DNA of 64,000 bases from the NCBI GenBank assembly GCA_052169645.1, contig JBQNCA010000002.1:107863-171862 (forward strand), given 5' to 3'. Source of the DNA: JAIKWW01 sp052169645. Its GTDB lineage: Bacteria; Bacillota; Clostridia; Peptostreptococcales; Anaerovoracaceae. The translations under genes and the position numbers were made by a program. The notes under the pieces are model-generated. The model had not been told where the DNA came from, did not search any database, and saw nothing but the letters and a program-made list of their open reading frames with translations. Positions 1 to 7,343 of the stretch are shown one piece after another. The first letter of the stretch is position 1; each line of letters opens with the position of its first letter.

Positions 1-182
1 GTTCAGCTATACTGATTTAAGATACTGACGATAATTTTTGTTTCCCTGCCGCTTGATACTTTAATTAAGGCTCTTGCCGCAGCTTTCAATTCTATTTTCC
101 ATGTGCTCGAGGAAATATTTTGCTGTTATTATAGCATACAAAAAAAATTATATTTAAATATTTATTCTCTTAACAGAAATTT

Positions 183-200
183 TATATCCGATCGGATATA
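183..200. promoter_or_regulatory. 18-bp perfect palindrome, probable operator of the redox cassette
   Basis: The sequence TATATCCGATCGGATATA is a perfect inverted repeat. It lies 46 bases before the start of the CD1871A-type gene and overlaps a -10-like TATACT (197-202). No good -35 was found at the right distance, so the promoter itself is uncertain. The length and symmetry fit a dimeric repressor of TetR, Rrf2 or a similar family. No candidate regulator gene is visible in the window. Confidence 0.5.
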
Positions 201-245
201 CTTCTGATGTCAGAAAAAATAAACAGCATAAAGGAGGGATAACTG

Positions 246-410
246 ATGTCTTTTATCGGCAAACACTCTGCCCGTATAAAACTTGCCGTACAATTAATAT
301 TTATTATGACGGCGATAGCATTTATATGCTTAGGTATACATCGGGAGGAAGTCGAAACCGTGTTCAGCAAAGCAATTCATCTATGTTTGGAGTGTGTTGG
401 AATTGGATAA
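246..410 (+). CDS. CD1871A-family CXXC-motif microprotein
   Basis: This is a 54-residue protein with a strong ribosome binding site (AAGGAGGG, 231-238) ending seven bases before the ATG. It has one hydrophobic segment (about residues 13-31) ending in the motif CLGIHREEVE, then KAIHLCLECVGIG with a CxxC pair at the extreme C-terminus. This layout matches the small CD1871A family of Clostridia, which sits beside ferredoxin-type membrane proteins and TlpA thioredoxins. That is the arrangement here: its 3' end overlaps the next gene by 17 bases, implying translational coupling. I infer a membrane-bound thiol partner or metal-binding subunit of the redox cassette. The biochemical role of the family is not known to me. 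Confidence 0.8.
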   Translation: MSFIGKHSARIKLAVQLIFIMTAIAFICLGIHREEVETVFSKAIHLCLECVGIG

Positions 411-1326
411 GAATAAAAAAAAGGGAAAAAAGAGTTTTTCTTTTAAATCGTTCAAAAATTTCTTAAAGAAAAGAAATACGATTCAAATGTTTGCTGCTTT
501 TCTGACAAACATTCATCTTCCTAATTTTGCAAAGGGAATCTTATATAACGGAAAAATTAAACAGGTATGTGTACCCGGACTTAATTGCTATTCATGTCCG
601 GCTGCAACAGGATCATGCCCCATAGGCTCTTTTCAGGCTGTGGTGGGTTCATCCAAATTTAATTTTTCTTATTATATAACCGGTATACTGATTTTTTTCG
701 GCGTAATGCTCGGAAGGTTTATTTGCGGATTTCTCTGTCCGTTCGGATGGTTTCAGGATTTGCTGCATAAAATTCCGACTAAAAAATTCAGTACAAAAAA
801 ACTTAAAGCCCTGCGGTATGTAAAATATGGAATTCTTGCCGTTACAGTAGTTGCGTTGCCTATTCTGCTTACAAACAAAGTGGGTATTGCTTCGCCTTAC
901 TTTTGCAAGTATATTTGCCCGCAAGGAATTTTGGAAGGCGGTATACCTCTTTCTCTTGTTGACAGCAACATCAGGGCGACACTGGGAGCTCTTTTTACAT
1001 TGAAATTTGTAATATTGACAGCTATTATAACTCTCAGTGTGTTGCTTTATCGCCCGTTTTGTAAATGGCTATGTCCGCTAGGCGCATTTTACGCATTATT
1101 TAATAAATTTTCACTTCTAAATTATAATGTGGATCAACACAAGTGCGTTTCTTGCGGAAAATGCAGCAGAACCTGTAAAATGGATGTTGATATCACCAAA
1201 AACAACGCAGCTGCAGAATGTATTCGCTGCGGTGAATGTGTAAAGGTATGTCCGACAAAAGCAATCAGTGTTCATTGGGGATTAAAAAACCCCGAAAATA
1301 ATAAAAATAATTTAGAACAAATATAA
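394..1326 (+). CDS. Membrane polyferredoxin, NosR/YccM-like 4Fe-4S protein
   Basis: A 310-residue integral membrane protein with several cysteine clusters. An N-terminal set lies at C59/C65/C68/C75. Three CxxxCP motifs at loop positions (111-115, 171-175, 223-227) are typical of the Fer4_5 core of NosR/YccM/CcoG-like proteins. Two classical 4Fe-4S motifs lie at the C-terminus (C251-C261 and C276-C286). Hydrophobic segments lie between the clusters. Such proteins pass electrons across or along the membrane. Position between the CXXC microprotein and TlpA suggests that it supplies electrons to an extracytoplasmic thiol system (inference). The GTG at 394 overlaps the upstream gene; in-frame TTG codons at 397 and 403 are alternatives, the latter better spaced from GGAG at 389-392. 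Confidence 0.85.
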   Translation: MLELDKNKKKGKKSFSFKSFKNFLKKRNTIQMFAAFLTNIHLPNFAKGILYNGKIKQVCVPGLNCYSCPAATGSCPIGSFQAVVGSSKFNFSYYITGILIFFGVMLGRFICGFLCPFGWFQDLLHKIPTKKFSTKKLKALRYVKYGILAVTVVALPILLTNKVGIASPYFCKYICPQGILEGGIPLSLVDSNIRATLGALFTLKFVILTAIITLSVLLYRPFCKWLCPLGAFYALFNKFSLLNYNVDQHKCVSCGKCSRTCKMDVDITKNNAAAECIRCGECVKVCPTKAISVHWGLKNPENNKNNLEQI

Positions 1327-1346
1327 TTTTCAGGAGGAAAAACAAC

Positions 1347-2234
1347 ATGAAAACAACAAAAAAATTAATGCTCATACTTATGGCTGCAATAATGACAATT
1401 TCATTAGCAGCATGCGGCAGTACAAACGGTTCCAAAGCATCATCCGACAATTCCAAGGCATCAGCTGACAATACTGCTAAAACTGAAGCTTTCCCGAAAT
1501 TTCAAGGAAAGGATTTTGACGGAAACGATGTTGATGATTCTCTGTTCGGTAAAAATGAGGCAACACTTCTCAATTTCTGGTTTAACGGCTGCTCCGCTTG
1601 TGTTAACGAGATGCCTGCACTTGAAAAATTCAATGCCAAGCTTCGTGAAAAAGGAGCTGAGCTTATCGGTGTAAATGTTCAGGTTGGAGAAGATAAAGAA
1701 GCTCTTAAAGAAGCAAAAGATATCCTTTCCAAGCAGGGAGTAACATATAGAAATATAATCATCGATAATAATCAGGATGCAATGAGTTACATATCAAAAA
1801 TCTTTACTTTCCCAACTACCATTATCGTTGATAAAAAAGGAAATATTATCGGACAGCCTATAGTAGGAAGCATCGAAAGTGAAGAAAAAATGGAACAAAT
1901 TCTCAAAATAATCGATGATTTAAAGTCCGGCAAAGAGGTTAAAGAGGTTTCCGACTCTGTCGCATCTAATGACCCTACAAATGATAAATTGGCATCACTT
2001 TTAGAAGAAGAAAATGCTGTTTTTAATGGACATAAAGATGTTTGGGATAAGATGTTTGCAAAAATTCAAAAAGATGAGGTAAAACAAAGCGAAAATACTC
2101 CTTATGTAGAATTTTTAAAATCACAAATAGAAAAATCAAAAGATTCTTTTTCTGAAGAAGAATTAAATGTTCTCAATGATGACCTCAAGAAAATTGAAGA
2201 AATTGAGATGCAGATTCAGGAATTAGGCAAATAA
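1347..2234 (+). CDS. TlpA-family thioredoxin-like lipoprotein
   Basis: A 295-residue exported lipoprotein. The signal peptide ends in the lipobox SLAAC (lipidated C23) and is followed by a Ser/Lys-rich linker. A thioredoxin fold with the active-site motif GCSACVNEMP (C82, C85) and the cis-proline region FPTT then identifies the TlpA/AhpC-TSA superfamily. The WFNGCxxC context is that of a thiol-disulfide oxidoreductase acting outside the membrane. Beyond the usual ~190-residue TlpA unit there is a charged, helical C-terminal extension of about 90 residues, probably a coiled coil. The ribosome binding site AGGAGG precedes the ATG. It lies 20 bases downstream of the polyferredoxin gene, so the two are almost certainly cotranscribed and functionally linked. 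Confidence 0.88.
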   Translation: MKTTKKLMLILMAAIMTISLAACGSTNGSKASSDNSKASADNTAKTEAFPKFQGKDFDGNDVDDSLFGKNEATLLNFWFNGCSACVNEMPALEKFNAKLREKGAELIGVNVQVGEDKEALKEAKDILSKQGVTYRNIIIDNNQDAMSYISKIFTFPTTIIVDKKGNIIGQPIVGSIESEEKMEQILKIIDDLKSGKEVKEVSDSVASNDPTNDKLASLLEEENAVFNGHKDVWDKMFAKIQKDEVKQSENTPYVEFLKSQIEKSKDSFSEEELNVLNDDLKKIEEIEMQIQELGK

Positions 2235-2246
2235 GGATTGATTCAT

Positions 2247-3086
2247 ATGAAACACATAAATGAAAACAAGATAGATATATGGCATAATAAGCGATTTATA
2301 GCCATTCCTATTCTTGCAACAGCTGCACATTTCCTGATGTCAAACATATTGTATTATGTCGTTGAAAAGCTGTTTTTAGACATTCTTCATATACCTGAAG
2401 CCCGTTTTGCAAAATTTTCATATTTAGGTGAGTTCCTTATATATATTATATTGATACTTCTGTTCTATAATATTTACAGGCTGATTTGGAAAAATGAAAA
2501 TAATGAATCGGGTGTAAAAACAAACTTTAAAGATTCATTGATGTGCAGCATTGCCGGAATGGGCGTTTCCGGAATTTCTCTTCTTTGGATAATGCTGGCT
2601 CAACAAATGCCTTCGCTTCAAAAAAGTATTGATGCAATGCATACGGGAAACGAGAATCTTGCCGGAGGAAGTTTCATAGGAGGAATTTTAATTGCAGTTA
2701 TTTCTGCTCCTATTATAGAAGAAATTCTGTTTCGTGGAATAGTTTTCCGTTCTATACGCAAAGTCAGCCCTGCATGGTTAGCTATACTGCTGTCCTCCAT
2801 ATTATTCGGTGCATATCACCTGAATCCCGTTCAAGCTGTTTATGCTACTTTCATGGGAATCGTTGCCGGTATAATTTATGAGAAAAAGAAGAATCTTATG
2901 TTCCCGATATTTGTACATGTCGCAAACAATTTTATTGCCTCAATACAGGGATTTGTTTCTGCGGAATTAGAACAATTGATTAACATCTTTGTTCTTATCA
3001 TGATACTCCCTTTGGGATATATCATATATCGCTTACTTGAATTTAACAGAACAAAAAACGATATTATAAATTCAGCAAACTTATAA
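2247..3086 (+). CDS. CPBP-family intramembrane metalloprotease
   Basis: A 279-residue polytopic membrane protein of the CPBP (CaaX protease and bacteriocin-processing) family. The diagnostic motifs are EExxxR (E158, E159, R163 in EEILFRG), FxxxH (F187, H191) and HxxxN (H224, N228), which place the metal site within the membrane. These enzymes cleave or modify proteins in the membrane. The substrate here is unknown. I start at ATG 2247 rather than the in-frame TTG at 2238, because AAGGA (2233-2237) is nine bases from the ATG and abuts the TTG. It follows the TlpA gene by 12 bases and ends the redox operon just before a strong terminator. Confidence 0.85.
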   Translation: MKHINENKIDIWHNKRFIAIPILATAAHFLMSNILYYVVEKLFLDILHIPEARFAKFSYLGEFLIYIILILLFYNIYRLIWKNENNESGVKTNFKDSLMCSIAGMGVSGISLLWIMLAQQMPSLQKSIDAMHTGNENLAGGSFIGGILIAVISAPIIEEILFRGIVFRSIRKVSPAWLAILLSSILFGAYHLNPVQAVYATFMGIVAGIIYEKKKNLMFPIFVHVANNFIASIQGFVSAELEQLINIFVLIMILPLGYIIYRLLEFNRTKNDIINSANL

Positions 3087-3145
3087 AAAATATATCATCT
3101 ATTGCTTATTCGAATATAGACACAAGGCTGAAAAACATTTCGTAT

Positions 3146-3192
3146 AAAGACCCGGGCTCCAAATGTATTCAACATTCAGAGTCCGGGTCTTT
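3146..3192. terminator. Bidirectional intrinsic terminator between convergent genes
   Basis: A 14-bp stem pairs AAAGACCCGGGCTC (3146-3159) with GAGTCCGGGTCTTT (3179-3192), with one G-U pair. A-rich and T-rich flanks allow termination in both directions. It separates the plus-strand redox operon from the convergent LPXTG gene. Confidence 0.85.
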
Positions 3193-3268
3193 CAGCTTTT
3201 ATTTCAGTTACTTCAACAATATTTCTTGATGTCGTACTTTGATTTTAATTCATACTATAATTTTAAAA

Positions 3269-4843
3269 TCAGCTGCGTCTTCTTGCTCTTGCATTCAAGA
3301 TTAATCCGAGAGCTACAGTTACAAAGCTTATTGCTGCAAGCAGCTCTATCAACAGGAAACTTTGACCTGTCTGCGGTAATCTCGGCTTATTGTCAGTGAA
3401 TGCGGATTTAGGTACAGGCTCTTTGAAGATTGTAACATTTCCGGTATCCGGTTGCTTTACAACATCAGGAGCTATTGATGTAGGTACATTTTCATCCTTG
3501 ATGATTTCGTTGTCAGGCGTATCATCAGACTTGGCATCATCAGGTTTATCATCAGGTTTATCCCCTAAAGGAGGTTTATCGTCCTGAATATTATTATCAG
3601 ACGGAGTTCCCGATTTACGAGGTTCATCACCACCACCATTCGATGTAGATGTAACTGTTAAAGTTCCGAATACTCGTGCTATATCATAATTATTAGGATT
3701 AGTACCTACAAGTTGATCATCATTTAAGTTTAATGAATTTATCTCAATTATAGGATAAAGCTCATATTCAAAGCTGTTAGGACTGGACCCCACTTCTGTC
3801 TGACTTCCTGTAAATGTATATGATTTAACCCCTTCACCCGGAAGGAATCCGTCACCTTCAATCTTAATCGGATTGTCTCCGTTTACAAGTGCAGTTCCGT
3901 CATAAACCTTGGAAAGATCGACACTTCTGAGAATAACCTGTCTCTTGGTCACGGTCAACGTACCTTCAGCTTTATTTATATCATAATTGTCGGGATTAGT
4001 GCCTACATGTTCTTCAGGATTATTCCCTAAAATCGGATTATTGTTTAAACTCAGTGAATTTACCACGACTAAAGGATAAAGTTCATACTCAAAGCTGTTA
4101 GGATCGGAACCTACTTCTGTCTGACTTCCTGTAAATGTATACGATTTAACCCCTTCACCCGGAGCGAATCCGTCACCTTCAATCTTAATCGGATTATCTC
4201 CGTTTACAAGTGCGGTTCCGTCATAAACCTTGGAAAGATCGACACTTCTGAGAACAACATTTCTCTTTTCTATGGTTAATGTACCCGGTACAAACTCAAG
4301 CTCAAAGTTCGGTTGCAAAACCGGCTCACCTTGTGAATCTTTTATAACCATATCGTCGTTATAAATCTCAGTCGGATATGTGCCTGCATTATAACTCGAA
4401 ACACTTGCAGTCACACCTTCTATCGTGTATTTCTGTCCATTAAATACAAATTCCAGAGGTTCTGTAAAACCTTCCAATGTATGCAATTCCCCGTCATATT
4501 TTACTGTTTCGGACTTTGCAGTAAAAGTAAATTTAGTCTGCGGATCTGGATCTGGATCTGGATCGGGATCATTATTATATTTATCCGCATTGAGTACAGC
4601 GGATTCGAAATTGAGAACGTCTCCCTCATTCTCTCCCGCACCTGATATGTCGGCATTTTCCCGAGTCTCAATTTCCAAAGACTCCTCCGATATATCAGCA
4701 ATTACATTTTCCGCTTCAAATCCACTGACGATATCACCTTCAGAAGGGATTAAGTCTTCCGAAAATGCTACTGTCGGTGTCAGTGCAATTGTCATGGCTA
4801 TTGTCAATATGACAGCCAAAAGCTTTTTCTTAGATTTTAACAT
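3269..4843 (-). CDS. LPXTG cell-wall-anchored surface protein with two MBG-like repeats
   Basis: A 524-residue secreted protein. A Sec signal peptide (about residues 1-28) is followed by an acidic region and a (DP)5 tract. Next comes a domain with SVSSYNAGTYP, then two nearly identical ~107-residue units that each begin VDLSKVYDGTALVNG. The YDGT and FTGSQTEVG motifs resemble MBG-type adhesin repeats. An Asp/Pro-rich spacer leads to the sorting signal LPQTG (489-493), a hydrophobic helix and the Arg-rich tail RARRRS. This predicts sortase-dependent attachment to peptidoglycan. No sortase gene is present in this window. The ribosome binding site GAGGAG precedes the ATG. The ligand is unknown; adhesion is inference from architecture. 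Confidence 0.88.
   Translation of the reverse strand: MLKSKKKLLAVILTIAMTIALTPTVAFSEDLIPSEGDIVSGFEAENVIADISEESLEIETRENADISGAGENEGDVLNFESAVLNADKYNNDPDPDPDPDPQTKFTFTAKSETVKYDGELHTLEGFTEPLEFVFNGQKYTIEGVTASVSSYNAGTYPTEIYNDDMVIKDSQGEPVLQPNFELEFVPGTLTIEKRNVVLRSVDLSKVYDGTALVNGDNPIKIEGDGFAPGEGVKSYTFTGSQTEVGSDPNSFEYELYPLVVVNSLSLNNNPILGNNPEEHVGTNPDNYDINKAEGTLTVTKRQVILRSVDLSKVYDGTALVNGDNPIKIEGDGFLPGEGVKSYTFTGSQTEVGSSPNSFEYELYPIIEINSLNLNDDQLVGTNPNNYDIARVFGTLTVTSTSNGGGDEPRKSGTPSDNNIQDDKPPLGDKPDDKPDDAKSDDTPDNEIIKDENVPTSIAPDVVKQPDTGNVTIFKEPVPKSAFTDNKPRLPQTGQSFLLIELLAAISFVTVALGLILNARARRRS
3771..4258. repeat. Two near-identical 167-bp repeats inside the LPXTG gene
   Basis: Copies at about 3771-3937 and 4092-4258 start 321 bp (107 codons) apart and differ at only a small number of positions by eye. 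They encode the duplicated YDGT-type domain. The high DNA similarity points to a recent duplication or ongoing gene conversion, and could let the protein gain or lose units. Confidence 0.85.
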
Positions 4844-5189
4844 ATCATTCTCTCCTCTCTTAAAATAATTAAGATGAAAAAATCCTTTCTGAAATGCTAT
4901 AAAATATGCTTAAAATAAAATTATTTTCTTTTAAAAATACAGCACATCATATTACTTTCTACGCATATAATAATATTGTCAAGTTACAATATAGTTATAT
5001 CTCATACCCCTAATTTAAGGGGGATGTAAGCGTAAATTCGTAATTAAAAACTATTTAAACATTGGTTTTTAACCTTTATACAGCTTTTCGGCAGACAATC
5101 ATATCCATAAAAATATCCGGTTTTTTAATAAAATAATTTACAATTTTTTCTTCGGTGTTTTGATATGTGAAAATTTAATGTATATATGA

Positions 5190-5306
5190 GGGTAATATAA
5201 ATACGGCTTGATTGATGATTCTCTTCGTAGAGTGCAAAGGAACTGAAATAAAATAACGCTCACTAAGATTATGCCCTCTATAGCAATATAGAGGGTCTTA
5301 TTTTTT
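5190..5306 (+). ncRNA. Candidate small RNA with its own terminator
   Basis: A good plus-strand terminator (5274-5306) stands in a 560-bp gap with no plus-strand gene to serve. About 75 bases upstream is a weak promoter-like pair (TTGATA near 5159 and TATATG about 17 bases later). The intervening RNA would contain the short hairpin CTCTTCGTAGAG. No known RNA family is recognised. The 5' end is a guess. The rest of the gap (4844-5190) is AT-rich with a small CCCC/GGGG hairpin near 5007-5023 and no gene. Confidence 0.3.
5274..5306 (+). terminator. Intrinsic terminator, plus strand
   Basis: CCCTCTATA pairs with TATAGAGGG around a four-base loop and is followed by TCTTATTTTTT. The T-run is on the plus strand, so it does not serve the minus-strand LPXTG gene or the tRNA operon. 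Confidence 0.7.
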
Positions 5307-5364
5307 GCATATAGACCCGTTTTTTGCCGTTTTATGGTATTTTTGCCTTTGTGAAAAACACCAA

Positions 5365-5396
5365 TAAAAAAGCCTTGCAACGTTAAAATTGCAAGG
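5365..5396 (-). terminator. Terminator of the tRNA operon
   Basis: On the minus strand CCTTGCAA pairs with TTGCAAGG around TTTTAACG and is followed by CTTTTTTA. It lies ten bases after the tRNA-Cys 3' end. Confidence 0.85.
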
Positions 5397-5405
5397 TTTC
5401 ACTTC

Positions 5406-5479
5406 TGGAGGCGACACCCGGATTTGAACCGGGGATAGAGGTTTTGCAGACCTATGCCTTACCACTTGGCTATGTCGCC
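5406..5479 (-). tRNA. tRNA-Cys (GCA)
   Basis: Cloverleaf with acceptor GGCGACA/TGTCGCC, anticodon loop TCTGCAAA (GCA), T-loop GTTCAAATC and encoded CCA. Last gene of the six-tRNA operon. Confidence 0.95.
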
Positions 5480-5554
5480 ATATTATTTTTAATCGATGAG
5501 CTTAGGCTCAAAATCAGCAGACAGCTATGCACAAAAAGCCAAAGTCTCATAAAA

Positions 5555-5629
5555 TGGCAGGGGTAGTAGGATTCGAACCTACGCATCATGGAATCAGAAT
5601 CCATTGCCTTACCACTTGGCTATACCCCT
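5555..5629 (-). tRNA. tRNA-Gln (CTG)
   Basis: Acceptor AGGGGTA/TACCCCT, anticodon stem ATGGA/TCCAT enclosing TTCTGAT, so the anticodon is CTG. T-loop GTTCGAATC and encoded CCA are present. The CTG isoacceptor reads only CAG, so a TTG-anticodon gene must exist elsewhere in the genome. Confidence 0.93.
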
Positions 5630-5693
5630 ACGTTTCAAATATTAAATTTTCAATCCGATATACAAATCAAAGCAAAAAACATATATTGTCATA

Positions 5694-5770
5694 TGGGGTG
5701 GATGGTGGGATTCGAACCCACGTATACAGGAGCCACAACCCTGGGTCTTAACCGCTTGACGACACCCACC
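5694..5770 (-). tRNA. tRNA-His (GTG)
   Basis: Anticodon loop TTGTGGC gives GTG. The extra 5' G (G-1) typical of tRNA-His is present at 5770 and faces C73. CCA is encoded. Confidence 0.94.
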
Positions 5771-5780
5771 ATATAATAAT

Positions 5781-5857
5781 TGGCGATCCGGAACGGGCTC
5801 GAACCGTCGACCTCCAGCGTGACAGGCTGGCATTCTAACCAACTGAACTACCGGACC
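5781..5857 (-). tRNA. tRNA-Asp (GTC)
   Basis: Acceptor GGTCCGG/CCGGATC with one G-U pair, anticodon loop CTGTCAC (GTC), discriminator G and encoded CCA. Confidence 0.95.
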
Positions 5858-5888
5858 GCATATTCTCTCTGAATCCGTATAAACGGAA

Positions 5889-5964
5889 TGGTGGGCGCTA
5901 TAGGGCTCGAACCTATGACCTCCTGCTTGTAAGGCAGATGCTCTCCCAGCTGAGCTAAGCGCCC
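5889..5964 (-). tRNA. tRNA-Val (TAC)
   Basis: Acceptor GGGCGCT/AGCGCCC, anticodon loop CTTACAA (TAC), T-loop GTTCGAGCC and encoded CCA. Confidence 0.95.
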
Positions 5965-5969
5965 GTATG

Positions 5970-6046
5970 TGGTAGCGGGAATAGGGATCGAACCTACGAC
6001 CTTCCGGGTATGAACCGGACGCTCTAGCCAGCTGAGCTATCTCGCC
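5970..6046 (-). tRNA. tRNA-Met (CAT), elongator type
   Basis: Anticodon stem TCCGG/CCGGA encloses TTCATAC, so the anticodon is CAT. The body matches elongator tRNA-Met rather than the initiator (no run of three G-C pairs in the anticodon stem) or lysidine tRNA-Ile2. The acceptor GGCGAGA/TCCCGCT contains a G-U pair at position 1 and an A-C mismatch at position 5, which is unusual. First gene of the operon. Confidence 0.9.
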
Positions 6047-6099
6047 ACATTGCATTTTTCAGAATATAGCTACTGTTCCGAAAAACACGTTCGTTTGAT

Positions 6100-6128
6100 A
6101 TATTAACATTCCATAAGCCTTATGTCAA
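6100..6128 (-). promoter_or_regulatory. Promoter of the six-tRNA operon
   Basis: On the minus strand a consensus TTGACA (6123-6128) and TAATAT (6100-6105) are separated by exactly 17 bases. The tRNA-Met 5' end is about 54 bases downstream of the -10. Confidence 0.85.
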
Positions 6129-6507
6129 TGATTTTATTCTGAAAATAAAAACTTTTCATGAAAGCTTATGCACTGAATTTCAACCCTTTTTAACAGGGCA
6201 TTATTTATAATACACTATCTTATATGCCTTTGCAATCCATATTTTGCTTATATGCGATTATTTTTCTTTCTTAACCGTCAAGACATTTATAATGCTTCTT
6301 ATACAAGTAAATCTTGGCAATTCCTCTCCCTACCTATATAATTAAGATGTAATATTCTTATATGCCGGCGTTATCTTTCGGCATTATTTATACATAAAGC
6401 ATTTCGCTTATATACCGTAAAAAATATTACGATGAAGTTGTTTTTTAATATATGTAACTTCATAAATGACGAATATTTCCATAGATAAATAAAGGAGCTT
6501 TTCAAAT
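6129..6507. other. Non-coding gap before the MoxR gene
   Basis: AT-rich intergenic DNA between the divergent tRNA operon and the MoxR gene. It must hold the moxR promoter. A TATAAT at about 6290 has only a weak -35 (TTCTTT-like), so I do not assign it. A ribosome binding site AAGGAG lies at about 6492-6497. No gene or RNA was recognised. Confidence 0.5.
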
Positions 6508-7332
6508 ATGATAAAGAGTTTTAAAGAAAGTACAAAATATGTTTCCTCTCCTGAGCTTATGAATTCAGTTAACATTTCAATGGCTTTGAAAAAGCCTCTG
6601 CTCATAAAAGGTGAACCGGGTACGGGAAAAACAATGCTTGCGGAAGCCATAGCCGAATCTCTCGGCATGGAACTCAAAATTTGGAGTATAAAGTCCACAA
6701 CAAAGGCTCATGAAGGACTTTATGTATACGATACCGTCCAGAGATTGTACGACAGCCAATTCGGAGAGGCTGGTGTTGACGATATCCGCAAATACATAAA
6801 ACTCGGAAAAATGGGGGAAGCCTTTTCATCAAACGATCAAGTTGTCCTTCTGATAGATGAAATTGACAAAGCCGATTTGGAATTTCCGAATGACCTGCTT
6901 TGGGAGCTTGATAAAATGGAGTTCTATATAAATGAAACAAAAGAAACAATCTCTGCAAAGCACAGACCTATAGTTATAATCACTTCAAATGCCGAAAAGG
7001 AGCTCCCCGATGCATTTCTGCGTCGCTGCATTTTCCATTACATAGAATTCCCTAATGCAGAGAAAATGTCCGAAATTGTCGATGTCCATTATCCTGAAAT
7101 CAAAAAAACTCTTGTGGGGCAGGCAATGCAAGCATTTTACTGGATTCGTTCCATGCCTGATGTTCAGAAAAAGCCAAGCACATCCGAACTTCTTGATTGG
7201 TTGCAGGCTCTCGTACTCGGCGGCATCGATGAAAATGAAATTCAAAAGAGCTTTCCTTTTATAGGGACTCTTCTCAAGAAAAATCAGGATATAGACACCT
7301 TCAATAATCATCGCCGCAGAGGGCGTTTCTAA
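6508..7332 (+). CDS. MoxR-family AAA+ ATPase
   Basis: A 274-residue AAA+ ATPase. Walker A is GEPGTGKT (35-42), Walker B ends LLIDEIDK (D117, E118), and a sensor/arginine region TSNAEKELPDAFLRRC follows. MoxR proteins act as chaperones that insert cofactors or remodel partner complexes, working with a von Willebrand A (VWA) protein encoded next to them. That partner follows 11 bases downstream. Start at ATG 6508 is supported by AAGGAG ten bases upstream. The client complex cannot be named from the neighbourhood. Confidence 0.9.
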   Translation: MIKSFKESTKYVSSPELMNSVNISMALKKPLLIKGEPGTGKTMLAEAIAESLGMELKIWSIKSTTKAHEGLYVYDTVQRLYDSQFGEAGVDDIRKYIKLGKMGEAFSSNDQVVLLIDEIDKADLEFPNDLLWELDKMEFYINETKETISAKHRPIVIITSNAEKELPDAFLRRCIFHYIEFPNAEKMSEIVDVHYPEIKKTLVGQAMQAFYWIRSMPDVQKKPSTSELLDWLQALVLGGIDENEIQKSFPFIGTLLKKNQDIDTFNNHRRRGRF

Positions 7333-7343
7333 GGAGTAGTAAT

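Noticed and set aside
182..370. Minus-strand frame of 62 residues at the left edge
   Set aside because: Antisense to the CXXC microprotein gene and without a ribosome binding site.
4540..4570. Repeat GGATCTGGATCTGGATC as a CRISPR-like or VNTR locus
   Set aside because: It is the short coding tract for the Asp-Pro repeat of the LPXTG protein; there are no spacers.
5138..5380. Minus-strand frame of 80 residues
   Set aside because: It starts within the tRNA operon terminator, lacks a ribosome binding site and overlaps the plus-strand terminator.
5527..6055. Open frames over the tRNA cluster, on both strands (for example a product beginning MAGVVGFEPTHHG)
   Set aside because: They are translations of tRNA genes; the VGFEPT and GERSRFEP-like strings are well-known artefacts.
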